Of a stretch of DNA of 64,000 nt, positions 1-11,313 are shown piece by piece. The notes beneath the pieces are model-generated. The model searched no databases, was not told where the DNA came from, and was given only the letters and a program-made list of their open reading frames with translations. The DNA is taken from contig NC_135243.1 of NCBI RefSeq assembly GCF_947623445.1, forward strand, positions 5,644,501 through 5,708,500, written 5' to 3'. Positions within the stretch are counted from its first letter, which is position 1, and each line of letters starts with the position of its first letter. A program made the position numbers and the translations under genes. The DNA comes from Clavelina lepadiformis. Taxonomy: Eukaryota; Chordata; Ascidiacea; Aplousobranchia; Clavelinidae.

Positions 1-345
1 TACATTAAAAGTACCGACCGCCCACGTCTGGTGTTAATATATGTAAGACGAAGGTTGTAAAGCATTGTTTTACTTTAGTTTGGGCATAGTTTAGTTCGTT
101 TTGCGTTTTTATTATCAAGCTTCAACAAAAAGATTTTAAAGTGTCTTGATACTCTATGTCTCTATGATATAGTGTGTTGTGGATCTAACAAAGAATAACA
201 TCAAGTAACTCTCAGAGTAAATTTTCCTTTCTCCAAGAGTGGTTTTTTAGTTACTAGGCGTATATAAAGATATACGTTTATTTATCTATAACTCATAAAG
301 GTGTGGCGGATAGATAAAAGGCCTTCCCAAAATGTCAGAAAGCTC
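1..345. other. No gene recognised
   Basis: AT-rich sequence with no convincing coding segment, RNA gene or repeat seen on either strand. Confidence 0.4.
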
Positions 346-350
346 TTTAA

Positions 351-444
351 TGACGTAAAAATAGCATAGTGTTACGTCAGCAAAATCCCTGGTGGTCATA
401 CCAATACCTACTCTTTATGCATAAGGTCGCAGACGCTATAAAGG
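351..444 (+). promoter_or_regulatory. Candidate promoter: two CRE-like sites and a TATA box
   Basis: TGACGTAA lies at 351-358 and its inverted relative TTACGTCA at 372-379. Both match CREB/ATF half-site patterns. A TATAAAGG box lies at 437-444, followed by a locally GC-richer stretch (about 430-700). Spacing would put initiation near 465-475. The nearest plus-strand gene is the Kazal protein whose start codon is at 2217, so this could be its promoter with an untranslated first exon. That link is inference; no splice donor was firmly identified. Confidence 0.3.
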
Positions 445-479
445 CGGTGGCGTAGTACAGACGTCGCTGCCATAAACAC

Positions 480-1386
480 GTCGACGCGCAGGCGTTGATA
501 AACTTGCGGTTGAATAGTTCACAGAGTTTCTGCTCAGGCAGGAGTGTTTTCGGGAAAGAAATCTCACTTTTGAACGCCGCAAAGTTTTCAACGTTTTTGG
601 CGGTGTTACGGGGGTGCGATTCTCATGGAAAAAAAACGTTAAACGATAGAACAGCATCGGGATACAAAAACGCCAGTGCAGCCTTAACGTGCTGTGAAAT
701 GGAGCAATATTAAGTTGGCGTTTGAGACAAGTGTAGACAAGAAAAAGCATGATAAATTCTGACGCAGAAGGCCTACCTAACAGAATATTTAAGTTTTTTC
801 AGTGTTATGGTGTTCACAGTAGAAGTATTATCCTAATAGAATACATTGCATTCTATATAATTTTATATAACTCGTATAACATATAACATTGTGTTATCAT
901 GAAAGTATTTATGCGCAATTTGACATGTTCCTATCCAAACGCTGCCGAAACAAACGAGTTAATACACGCCTTGTGTTGTGCAGGTCATCACTTTTCGTAG
1001 TGATTTTAGCAAAGGTTGTCTGCAAAGGTTTATAAAGTTGGAAAGTTGCAAAGATTATATCTCTTTTACCATTGCTATAATTTCACTTTACTAGAATTAT
1101 TACGTCATATTTCTTTTCGAAAATTGTTCTAGTAAAAAACATGTAGTCTCGTTCGGAAGAACAATTCTAGAACAACTAACTAAAAGAACTAAAGAACAAC
1201 TAACTCCAAAGCCTTTAAAGTTTTTAAAAGTGAGACAGATACTGAATAAGTTGTGGCAAGAAATCAAAGTACCTCTCGAATAACAACGGCTGTATCATGA
1301 AACTTAAATAATTGGAAAATCTAAATTCGGGAAATACTTTAAAAAAAAATCAAAAAATTAAAATAAATATGTGACAATCGGAACTT
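480..1386. other. No gene recognised; possible 5' untranslated sequence
   Basis: Short open frames exist around 436-750 on both strands. They are mutually overlapping, resemble no family and have no clean splice borders, so they are not called. The rest is AT-rich and featureless to the eye. Confidence 0.35.
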
Positions 1387-1486
1387 ACACAGAAGCTAGC
1401 TCGTTAACCGTGGCACGAACGATGAGGAATCATCGTCGGGTTTAGGTCGTGGGAAGACTTTTTTCAGTCCGAGGGTAAACATCTTG
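1387..1486 (+). repeat. Interspersed repeat copy A (possibly tRNA-derived SINE)
   Basis: This 100-bp block aligns over its whole length with a second block at 8000-8097. Both contain AGCTCG-TAACC, then GCACGA/GCTCTA followed by CGATGAGG, then GTCGTG, then GACTTT-TCAGTC-GAGG. The AGCTCG-TAACC segment resembles a tRNA A-box and the GGTTTAGGTCGTG segment weakly resembles a B-box. That suggests a tRNA-derived SINE head, but no tail or target duplication was identified. Confidence 0.5.
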
Positions 1487-1489
1487 CAC

Positions 1490-2216
1490 AACTCTAGAAG
1501 CTTTGGAAATAGATGAACTCTATCGAAGCAAACTAACCGCATTAAGCTTTCTGCTTATAACTTTTAATTCTTTTCAATATTGATATTTTACTCGTATATG
1601 TTATGCACCGCTAATCAGATATAATTTCGTCATACGGTCCATTAGCTGGGCTTCAAAGAGCTCGATTACCACATTAGCATTTTGAGCCTATAGACTGCTT
1701 TTGACACGGGACACTACGTACAAAATCTATGCTCTGTCTTGCAATAGTCACACAAATCCATAACAGTCATGGCCCGTTATAGAAAGTATCAATTTTTCTC
1801 CATATTTTTATGATGTGTAGCTCCTGTGATTCATGCTTAAAACGTGTGAATAACAGCGAATCGTTTGTAAAGAAGTTAAAACAAAATATTTGTGATATTT
1901 TAATTGTTCTTTTGATTTTTGTCGTTGTCAGGGTAGACAAAGAAGACCAATTTGGCAATGCGAACGAAGGCGTTTAAAATCTTTGTGATTTTAAGCTTTT
2001 ATTCTGTGGGTTTAAATATTGACCAAGCTTTTGTGAATTTAATGAATTGTTCTTTAATCTTTAAATACACTATTTTAATGTTTCAGTCAAGTCTGCTTTG
2101 TCGTATTTGCTCAAAAAAGTCAACAGCCTTAAATTCTTGCTTTAAGTAAGACAATTGTTGAGGCGGCGTCTTTCACGGAATAAAACTGAATTCATGTACA
2201 AGTTGTTCTTTTCAAC
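1490..2216. other. Upstream of the Kazal gene; no gene recognised
   Basis: AT-rich sequence with short uninformative frames only. It directly precedes the signal-peptide exon at 2217 and may contain its 5' untranslated region. Confidence 0.35.
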
Positions 2217-5200
2217 ATGAAACTCTTATCCAAGATCTTTGTTATTGCCGGAATATTTTACTCATGTCGAGGTTTGTTGTGGAATTTTACGGTTGGATGT
2301 CCTGGATGTTAGGAATGTTCAAAATATTTGCTTTATGACGTACCGTTATCAATTTGAAATACCCTTATAGTTAGTCTTGTTTTGCTTAGATTAGCGTTTT
2401 TACGCAATAGGTAGGACCGTTTTAGCAATTTGTTTTTAAATTTAAGAAAGTAAGCACACACTACAATTCAGATTTTCGCGTTAAAACTTAAATTTTTGGC
2501 CAAACATGGCTACTAACATAAATATTATAAAACCAAACTCAAATTTGAAATATAATGTCTAGCCAAACGTAAAAGAGACGAATGCACGGAATGGTCATGT
2601 GACTATGGGGCCGAATGTTTGATGACATCATCGCTGGTGCGAAGGTGCGTGTGCCCGGACATGCCCTGCTCAGTGGAGGATCAGGAAGCGGAGCTTTGCA
2701 GCACTGAGGGAGTCACCTACGTGAACGCTTGCCAAGTGAGGAAGAGAATGTGCGAGCTCCAACGGTGGATTGAGATCCAGCATGTTGGCTCCTGTGGTGA
2801 GATGTCTGTCGAATTTTTGTCTTTAAACTTGACATCTCTGTCTGGCTTTGACTCCTCGACACGTATTTCAGATCTGGCTTTTAAATGAAACGGTTTCCGC
2901 AAGTTTTTCTCCTTCGCGACGCTTCCAACGCTTTGTTAAATGAAATGCAAATCTGCACACACATGTAATCGTGACTACGACAAGTCACCGCTTGCGACTG
3001 ATAACTTGTGTCTGTTTTTGGTGACGTTACCACTACAAATGACGTCATGCTGTCCTATTGGCGCCCCTCCTAATCTCTCTTCCGCAACTTAAACTTTTCG
3101 CAAATTTGAAATTGTATTTGATGGGGCGCTGTATATTTTCGTTTGTGCAATTCGTAGTTTGTGCGATTGTGCATTCGTTGAGGAAAATCCTGAGGTGTGG
3201 GATCCTGTGATCTTTTGTAAAACTGATTTAAATCTCTCTTTGTATCGCAGGAGTTGAAAGATGCGAAGATCGGTGGGATTGTCTCTTCGACGGCGATTGC
3301 ATTAACGGGGAGTGCGTGTGTGTACCTTGCAGGGACGTGCTGGACCGCAAGGTGTATTATTTGGGAGAATACGCAAACACCGACGGGGCGGATAGGGCAC
3401 TGAAGCACACTTCGGTTTGTGGGTCCGACGGGATTACATACGAGTCGGAATGCCATATGCGATACCACGCTTGTATGGCGAAGACCATTGTAGTTCCGGC
3501 CAAAATGGGCGTATGCCATAACAAAAGTAAGTCGTATATGGGGATTTAATATCTTACTAAAACCACATAAAAATAGGCTTGTCACTCTTTTCTCTAAAAA
3601 CATATTACATTTATGGCCACTTTTGATAGCTTTGATGTATTTGTTTTACCTATATATCGTCATATGGGTTGATTTAAAAGTGTGGGAGCATTAACCTCTT
3701 AAATCAGGTTCGGTAGAACCATGCGTACCTGTCAGCTATGACGTTTCGTGGGTAGGCCTATGTCCTTTCTCAAAGTAGAATTCGAGTATGACGTACGAAC
3801 GACAGGTGTTCATACTCATACTTCGCTAAGAACATGGCATGAATTATTACATATTAGCTGCCGAGACTTGCACACCTGGTCTCATGCTGATAGTTGTGTT
3901 ACTTTTGCTCCTATACTTAAGCAAATGTTAATTTCCGTGTAGGTCGTTAAAGATTTGGAACCGGTTCCTCGTAACTGCGAGCTAATGTAAATACCGGAAC
4001 GATCAAGAAAAAATGTTCGCTGTGTGGCGATCAAATGTCAAATTAGTATGACTATATTACAGCCAGGGTCACACCTATTTGCTTACTGGGCCGCAAGGTC
4101 ATTTAAAGCGGTCGTATCAAACCGGTGTATGTAAACAGAGTTTACGTTTTGTTTGTAGGAGGTATGTTGCACGAGTCGTTTTCAGTTCGAAGAAGTAAAC
4201 GGATCAAAAAATAATGAACATTGCAGGATGTAAAATTGCGGGCTTGGTGTTTACTGTGTGTAGACGCCGAAATACGTATAGGCCTATTTATGTTGTGCTT
4301 ATTCTGTACAATTTGGAAAATTTTTGCAGTGAACCTACACGTTATCGGATAAAAAATACTCTTGAACGAGACATAAACATTAGACCAACCCCGAGTGATT
4401 CGTCTGTTTAAAATGGGACCACACACAGACCACACACCCTTTCGCGCGTTTAACCAAAATTATTTCAACCAGCGCAGTAGACTTTTTTATTGTCAGTTTT
4501 CGTCAATAGTTCCTATATCAACCGTTATAAATCTTTTGTGTAGGGTTCATTAAATGCCACATGCTGGAAAACTGTTAAACACATTTCATAGCTTTGTCAA
4601 TAGATGAAGTTTGCTTTCTCTAGACATTGTGTATAGAAGTTTTAGAAAAAATTCATAATTTTGTTGAAAGCCAATCTAGTTACATTCTTTCACAATTATA
4701 ACTTTCTTAGATGCAACAGACCAATAGTGCATCATATAACTCAAACGAAACAAAATCTGCAAATTTTAGACGACAGATCTCCTGAGGTCGAAGAGCTTTC
4801 TCACATCTCGCTTCCCGCAAACAACGTCCTCCCAAGGTCGGTTGTGAGTAAGAGGTACCCGGATTGCGCCCAAGTCCATTTCCAACAGTGCGTGTCTAAA
4901 CGTCATCCACGGCTCCGCTATATGGGAACATATCAAGTCGTCTCTAACATGGAATATCTGGAAAGTCCAGTGTACAAGTTACTCTATGAAGGGTAAGGGG
5001 TCAGGCGACGGTTTTGGATATGACATCAACTAACTTGAACTTGTTCTTTTTCCACTTAATAAAGGCAAAATGTTAGTTCATGTACGGTTCAACACATTCC
5101 TGCAAATACGATGTTTACTCGATTTTAAGCAGCGGCTTAGGAAGTTTTCCTTATATTCATTTTGCGGATTACATTCAAGGGCGGCTTACTTTTTTTTAGC

Positions 5201-6892
5201 AAACGGAATTGTTGTTTGACAGAATAGAGTACATTAATTGCAAAGGCTTACTGTGCCTTATGTTTCAGTGCTACTTACTGTACTATTATACATGTGGCTT
5301 ACAATCAATTATAATACAGTATAGTTTCAGTAATTGTTTTATTTTGACAGATCAACCGGCGATAGGTCCTGGGAGAATCGTGTGCGCAGAAATAGCAAAA
5401 CTCCTGTGTACCTTTCCAGAATGGTTACTAAACGGCATCCGAAGGGATCGTGGGTTGTAGGTTCAAAGGTAACCTGCTAACTTGTTTAAGATTAAGATAT
5501 CTATGATTTCAATTAAAACACTTCACCATTTCTGCGGCACAGATTGGAAGCGGAAAGGGTTGGCTTGGGAACGCGGACGGAGCGCTGCTCCCCCAGGACG
5601 TCTCCCACGTTTGGAAGTCGACCACTAAGGGTGCAAACATGACTTGGGTAAAAGAACCATCCGTATCCTTGCATTGCGGCCCGCCTCCTCAACCGAATAT
5701 TGGTAACTATGAACATTTACTGAGAACGCTCTTCATGAATAATCCCTAGTCTTTTTGTCAATTTAAACATTATATGTTGTTAACAATGATTGTCGCGGTA
5801 ATGTTGACAATTGAAGCTAATTTGCATTGTTGTTGCATCTTGATACATCAGCAAGGCCCTTGTTCTTGCCCAAAGCGTTTTTAGAATATTTTACCAGAAA
5901 ATTTCTTTTTAAAGAATGCGTTGAAGCTTACGAATTTGATAAGAAGGGAAAATCCAACTGGCAGAATGTGGTACCCAGGACTCCCTTGTTTGTATTGAAG
6001 GTGACGCAATCGTTCAGAAACAAGAGAAGGAAAAAAGTTCGAAAAATCAGAGGTATGCGAGATTTACTGACCTCTGCTGAAGTGGATTTGCTCATTCTAA
6101 CGTTCATTATTATAGAAAACCGTATAACACATGTGCACAGTTTTGCCGATCATGTTTGCCTTTATCGGTTTGCTGTTTGTTGCAGTTGAAGTTATTGCGA
6201 AACGAAAGACGCATCGCTTTGTTTCTTACATTTTAAAACTTTCCAACAACAGGGCCTCATGCGGCTTGCCAAGTCTAATGGGTGCGAAGGTAAATTTGCT
6301 TTAAACACAACAACGAGCATAACTGTAAGCCTCAGTGTGCTGTACAAAAACGCATGCAATTTAGCTCTGTTGCGTCATCACGTGGTAATAATTTTCTTAA
6401 TTGCCATACGCTTTGAAAAGAGCTGCTTTTGAAAGATAAGCCACTGGGAGTTTTTGATTCAGAGTAAAAAACTACACATGGTGAAATGCGAAGGAGCGGT
6501 CATTATAAGAGAAGATAAAAAGAAGAAAATGATGAAAGCAGCGATACGCTTCACTGCTCCGCTATACGGGTGTATTGACGTCAGGTACCTTACAATACAT
6601 TTTCCTTCACATTAAACTTTTACCCAACAACATCATCCAGTTGTTTTGATGTATACTTTCTAGCGTTTAACATGTCTCTTGGTCTTAAAAAGAAGGTTAC
6701 CGTACTTACTCTGTCTTCTCTGAATGAGTAAATATCAAAATTGTCCTTTTGTTGTATCAATTGTTGGAAACTATTCCTTGGTTATTGAAACCAAATATTT
6801 CGTATGTTCACAGTGCTGCCATTTTGTCTTCCCGCTACTATGCTTACCAGGACGACAGTCTTGTCAAAAGAATTTGCTCCGAAGAACTTTAA
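2217..6892 (+). CDS. Secreted Kazal-type (follistatin/agrin-like) multidomain protein
   Basis: Exons that join in phase are 2217-2271, 2578-2796, 3251-3526, 4770-4992, 5351-5468, 5543-5702 and 5852-6052. Probable further exons are 6253-6289, 6463-6584 and 6814-6892 (stop TAA 6890-6892; AATAAA at 7231). The first exon encodes a signal peptide, MKLLSKIFVIAGIFYSCRG. Exons 2 and 3 each hold a cysteine-rich Kazal-like module. The second has the hallmark VCGSDGITYESEC and a preceding C-x-C segment as in follistatin and agrin domains. Exons 4-6 encode a part rich in Y, W and G (YQVVSN, PVYK, GSWVVGSK, LGNADGALLPQD) of a fold I cannot name. The tail is basic. Such proteins are extracellular, and Kazal modules bind serine proteases or growth factors; the actual partner is unknown. 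The join between 6052 (phase 1) and 6253 (needs phase 2) does not fit, so that part of the model is incomplete. Confidence 0.7.
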
Positions 6893-7230
6893 CAAAGCAT
6901 GGTGTTTAAATTTGCTACATGCACAACTCAATTAAGCCGTCGTGGTAATAACGATTTGCGCAAGTTGCAGATGAGCAATGACGAAATGATGCGTAGTGCA
7001 CATATCTTCGACAGCAAAAACACAAGAGCACGTTTTCGTTTCAACGTGCGGCTGTTTTTAGGCTATATTTTGTTTGTTTTTGCCATTGTGTTTAAAAGTT
7101 CAAGTTGTTTTTTATTTGAAATGTGCTTTGCTTTTCAACTCCGCAAACTTGTAATTAACTATGCTTGTCTTGATTTTGTATGAGTAGAAGCTGCTTCCAG
7201 TTTAATTTTGTAGTATAGGGACATATTTAG

Positions 7231-7236
7231 AATAAA
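7231..7236 (+). terminator. Polyadenylation signal of the Kazal gene
   Basis: AATAAA, 339 bases beyond the proposed stop codon at 6890-6892. It is the first canonical signal noticed on this strand after the last exon. Confidence 0.4.
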
Positions 7237-7239
7237 AAC

Positions 7240-7999
7240 TTGAGATTAGACTAGGTTGAATAACATAATAAATATTAAGTTTAGATAATTACGAGGGTTG
7301 TTTACAAAAGTATTCAAGTGTAACACCAGTGTAAATTAGTGCATCACAGGCTACTTGACTAAATTTGACAGAAATAGGTTAAAGAAAACTCGTTTTTATA
7401 GTAACTACTTGACTAACTCTGCCCAGAATGATTTTACTCTCTGGCAAGTATATACAGTAGTTTCTGGCTCGGGAAAGAAATATCAACAATTTAGGCTACA
7501 AGTTACTATAAACCATCCTAGTTTGCAACAAATAAAAATTGAAATTAGAAATAGGTATATGTGGCCCTTTTCAAATTGTGCATGACTCAAGATTCACTAC
7601 ATTAATGGACGTACACCTTTAAGTAATTAACGTGCCACACGTACTTGCGCCAGTTACGCCAGTTGAACGGGGAACAGATCAACCGAGTGATTTTTTGTCA
7701 ATATGGCTTTAGAGTCTAGAGTACACAAAAAAATGTTGTTCAGGTTGATTTGTTATCATTGCTAAAACAGTTATTCAGTTTTTTACTTTATTCAATAAAT
7801 AAATTTTATTTTGATTTTATATAATTGATCAACAAGGATCGATGCATTACAAGACCTTGCAGCACAGTCTTAAAATAATTAATCAGTATAGCTGGCTTAA
7901 GTTATTGCAAGACAAAATGTTATTCTTTCAGAGAAATTACGCCTCGAAATGAATACTTAAGTTATTGGTAAATGTTATTTAGGCAGTTGACAGCTACTG
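7240..7999. other. Intergenic, no gene recognised
   Basis: AT-rich sequence between the Kazal gene and the SINE-like block. One open frame near 7355-7585 has no family resemblance and is not called. Confidence 0.4.
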
Positions 8000-8097
8000 C
8001 ACAAAGCCTAGCTCGGTAACCTGTGCTCTAGCGATGAGGTACCATGGTCTGGTTAAAGTCGTGCAAAGACTTTCCTCAGTCGGAGGATAAAGATTGT
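8000..8097 (+). repeat. Interspersed repeat copy B (possibly tRNA-derived SINE)
   Basis: Second copy of the repeat at 1387-1486, in the same orientation and alignable end to end with scattered substitutions. It carries the same A-box-like TAGCTCGGTAACC and the same GACTTTCCTCAGTCGGAGG block. Two diverged copies 6.6 kb apart indicate a dispersed family, not a tandem duplication. Confidence 0.5.
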
Positions 8098-8795
8098 CAT
8101 ATCATACCATATTATATTATTGATTAACTGCAGACTTTTTAATGTGTAATTGAAAAATATTTTACATTAGCACTTACTACGCAAGTCGCAAGTAGCCTAC
8201 ACCGTTTCAATTCACCAGTTAAGCGGTCAACGCTTAACCTAAATGTTTTTATGTGAAAATAAAAATTGCTAAGTGTTATTTCATATAAGTTAAACAATCT
8301 AAATTTCTAAATTAAGTTTCTCTGCCTTAGTTGATTAGATAATAAGTTAAAGATATCTTTATAGCGATAAAATGCAAAAAAGAATTTTTTTCACAATAAT
8401 TGTTTAATAATTTTTAGTAAATGTTTTAAATTCATTTGTTTAGGTTGAACATTTTTCATAAGGCTATAACAGCTCCTGCTTTCACGAGCTATACGAAACA
8501 TCTAACTTCATAAAAAAAATAACAAAATCAAGAGCACGCAAAAGGCAAAACTCAAGAATCGTGAAGTGAGCATGTTTCTTGAATTTGCGTGCAAACCTTA
8601 TGCTAGAATTGTGCAACATGTGATCTTGTTTATTTTCTTAAACTTCATTTGGTTGGTAATCCTGATTACAACATTGTGTTACATTAATAATTCTACGATA
8701 CGTTACGTAAGCCTGGCGTTGTGCATTTAACCTTCAAGCCATGTCCTTCTGCCCTTGGTAGCATAATCAATTTGCAATCAGTATAGGCTCGGCTC
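8098..8795. other. Intergenic, no gene recognised
   Basis: Very AT-rich with no coding signal noticed. Confidence 0.4.
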
Positions 8796-9448
8796 GGTTC
8801 GGTCTGTATTTCATGGTAGGATTCGCCGAAATCTCGTGTGTGCACACGCGCTAACTCAAGTGTACAGGTGTGCAACGGTCAGTCAGGTGTGCACCTATTC
8901 TATGTTTTCCCGGTGCATTTCGTAGCTAGCACAGCTTGTAGCTGGGCTGGGCCTGTAAATTTATCAATCTGTCTCTAGACTGAATAAATTCTCATCTAAT
9001 GTTCGGTTAATCGTGTCCGCTCAATAGATGAAAAGACAGCTTTGCTTATTCTTAGATGATTTTAAACAACAATTTCGCTCTGGTGATTGTGACTTTTACC
9101 TGTACTCAGCTATGATAATGTCCTTAATGTTGTAGGCATTGGACTCGCCCGCCACTAGATAATATCCAAACAGTTAAGATTAACCTACTGTCCATGTTCA
9201 ATTATATATACAAATAAGCTGCATTAACTTTTCATTTGTGGTCCCTTTTTAAACTGCAACGTTGTAGAAAGTTTCACGTTGGTGGGTACCACAAATGCAA
9301 GGTCGCAGCATAAGATTAGATACGATTAGAACGGAAAGTTTTAGCCATTTGGCGGCTGTTTAATTTTACAAACCAGTGTGCAGGTAGTTTGAATTTGAGT
9401 TAAAATTTATGTTGGGTGTGCAGCTGCCATGAAATACAGACCGAAACC
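8796..9448. repeat. Inverted-repeat flanked segment (possible foldback or MITE)
   Basis: A 21-nt arm at 8796-8816 is the reverse complement of 9427-9448 apart from one extra T in the right arm. The arms bracket about 610 bp with no coding signal. Such a pair can mark the ends of a small non-autonomous DNA element, but no target-site duplication was recognised and no second copy was seen. Confidence 0.35.
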
Positions 9449-9591
9449 ATCACAGACTGCAACAAGCCAACAGACAGACAGATAAAGGATAAGTGTGTCA
9501 TGTGGAACGCATAGCAGCTGCACCCACGAGCTTTTCAAGTGTGTGCTTGTTGCGTCTGCACCCGATTGTCAACTTTTAGGCTGGGAAAAGA

Positions 9592-9866
9592 CCAGACTGC
9601 AGAGTATGGCTGTTTTCAGCAAGATTTTGGGTGCCCCAAACCACCAAAAATTACAAGTGTGGTGAGCAAAAATGCTTGGATGCAATAGAAGTGTGCAATT
9701 ACACAGTTTGACTTATTCTTGAAAAATTAAATCAATTGGAAATTGAGTGCACATTGCACAGAATTTCTTTCCAAGTCATTATGTATAAAATAATGCACCT
9801 TAAGTGCAGCATTTAAGCTCATTAAAAGCAGCATTTAGTACTCATATGCCAAACTCTGCAGTCTGG
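9592..9866. mobile_element. Possible MITE with 19-bp terminal inverted repeats
   Basis: 9592-9610 (CCAGACTGCAGAGTATGGC) and 9848-9866 are inverted copies with one mismatch, bracketing 275 bp without coding signal. Size and structure suit a miniature inverted-repeat element. Flanking duplication is not clear, so superfamily is not assigned. Confidence 0.4.
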
Positions 9867-10903
9867 GAGAAAGGTGCCTAAATAAATAAGTTACATTCTG
9901 ATTGGAATTTATATACTGTAAATAAACAAAAAACTGAAGCAGCAGTCCGACAGTGCACGCTCTTACACTCCTAGTGTAAAATGAGGAACCTGAACGCACT
10001 AGGATCATCAACATGCACGCCAATTTATAATAAATAAACAAAGAAAATTCAGTTGTTTAAACGCCATTAGGCCTATATAATAAGTGTCTTTGCACGCCAA
10101 AATATGTGTCTTTGCCCACATGATCCTACGTATGGAAAGTTTGTATGATGAGCTGGAGATCTCCGGCATAGCGAAAGAAAAAAAATCATTACGCCTCTGG
10201 TGTAAATATCAGCTTCAGCCTTTCTAGCATGGTGTCACAAAATCGTGTCACAAGAAACAAGCATGCAAAATTTGCAAGTGCCATGCAAACCAACGGCTTT
10301 CTTATTGACTCCATTCATCACACTGAGAATCAGGCTAGGCCTAGTTGCGGTGGAAAATAATTAGTTTTAATAGTGGGGAGGCGTAAAACATAGACCCTAA
10401 TTTTTTGGCATAAATCTCCTTGTACTAAAATGCAAGCTTTCCATACAGGCTCATGATTTTTTGTCGAAAACTGTCGTATTTTCCAGTTGGGACTTGCACC
10501 CAGTTTTTAGCATCTGCACAACAAGTTTTGGTGTGACACCATCACCATGCACCTACAGATTAAAGCTTGAATTTGTGCTTAAAAGATAAAACCTTACGTT
10601 GTTTGTTTTGTAGGAGTGTGCTTGAAAAAGTTAGATAGTTTTCGTGCTAGAATGTGTCACACTCTCTACCAAAGCAGTGTAGCACGCACAGTTTGTGAGG
10701 TCAATATTCTGTCTGAAGTCTGAACGTACTATGACATAAGCTATACTGCAGCCAGTCTTTGCCTTGTCATGCTTCCAGTTGCAGGCTTATAGTCTACAAC
10801 TGACAATTAGTGACTTATTGTGGTATCTAACTCGTAAATCATACTCCACTCTAAACTTACGAGATTTTGTTTATCTATTTTTATTATTTTATTAGAACAA
10901 AAC
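9867..10903. other. 5' flank of CPSF4; no gene recognised
   Basis: Roughly 1 kb of AT-rich sequence ahead of the CPSF4 start codon. It presumably includes the promoter and 5' untranslated region, but no core element could be singled out. Confidence 0.35.
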
Positions 10904-11282
10904 ATGCAGGAGGTGGTGGCCAATTTGGATCATGTGAAATTTGAGTTGGAATATGCAATTGAGCAGCAAATTGGAGTACAACCTTTACCATTCACTGGCA
11001 TGGACAGTAAGTAGCATATAACGTTACTGCTTGTTGTTACCTTCGTTATTTTGGTTTCAGACCTTTTTGTGTCAGCATTATATTATACAATGTACTGGTG
11101 CAAAGATGTTAGAGAGTGATTTAAATATGTTATTTTTAAATGTCATGCGCACTGAAATTATGTCAGCTTACTTTAAACTTATTTTTATGTTTATAGTCAA
11201 TGAATTGTTCTTATTATATATAGGCCTATACCATTTAAATGTATGTGGCAGCTGCAATTCATTGCTTTCTTGTATATATATT

Positions 11283-11313
<31 letters not shown>

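Noticed and set aside
436..750. Overlapping open frames on both strands near the left edge
   Set aside because: Low-complexity composition, no domain, no splice context, and both strands are open over the same bases.
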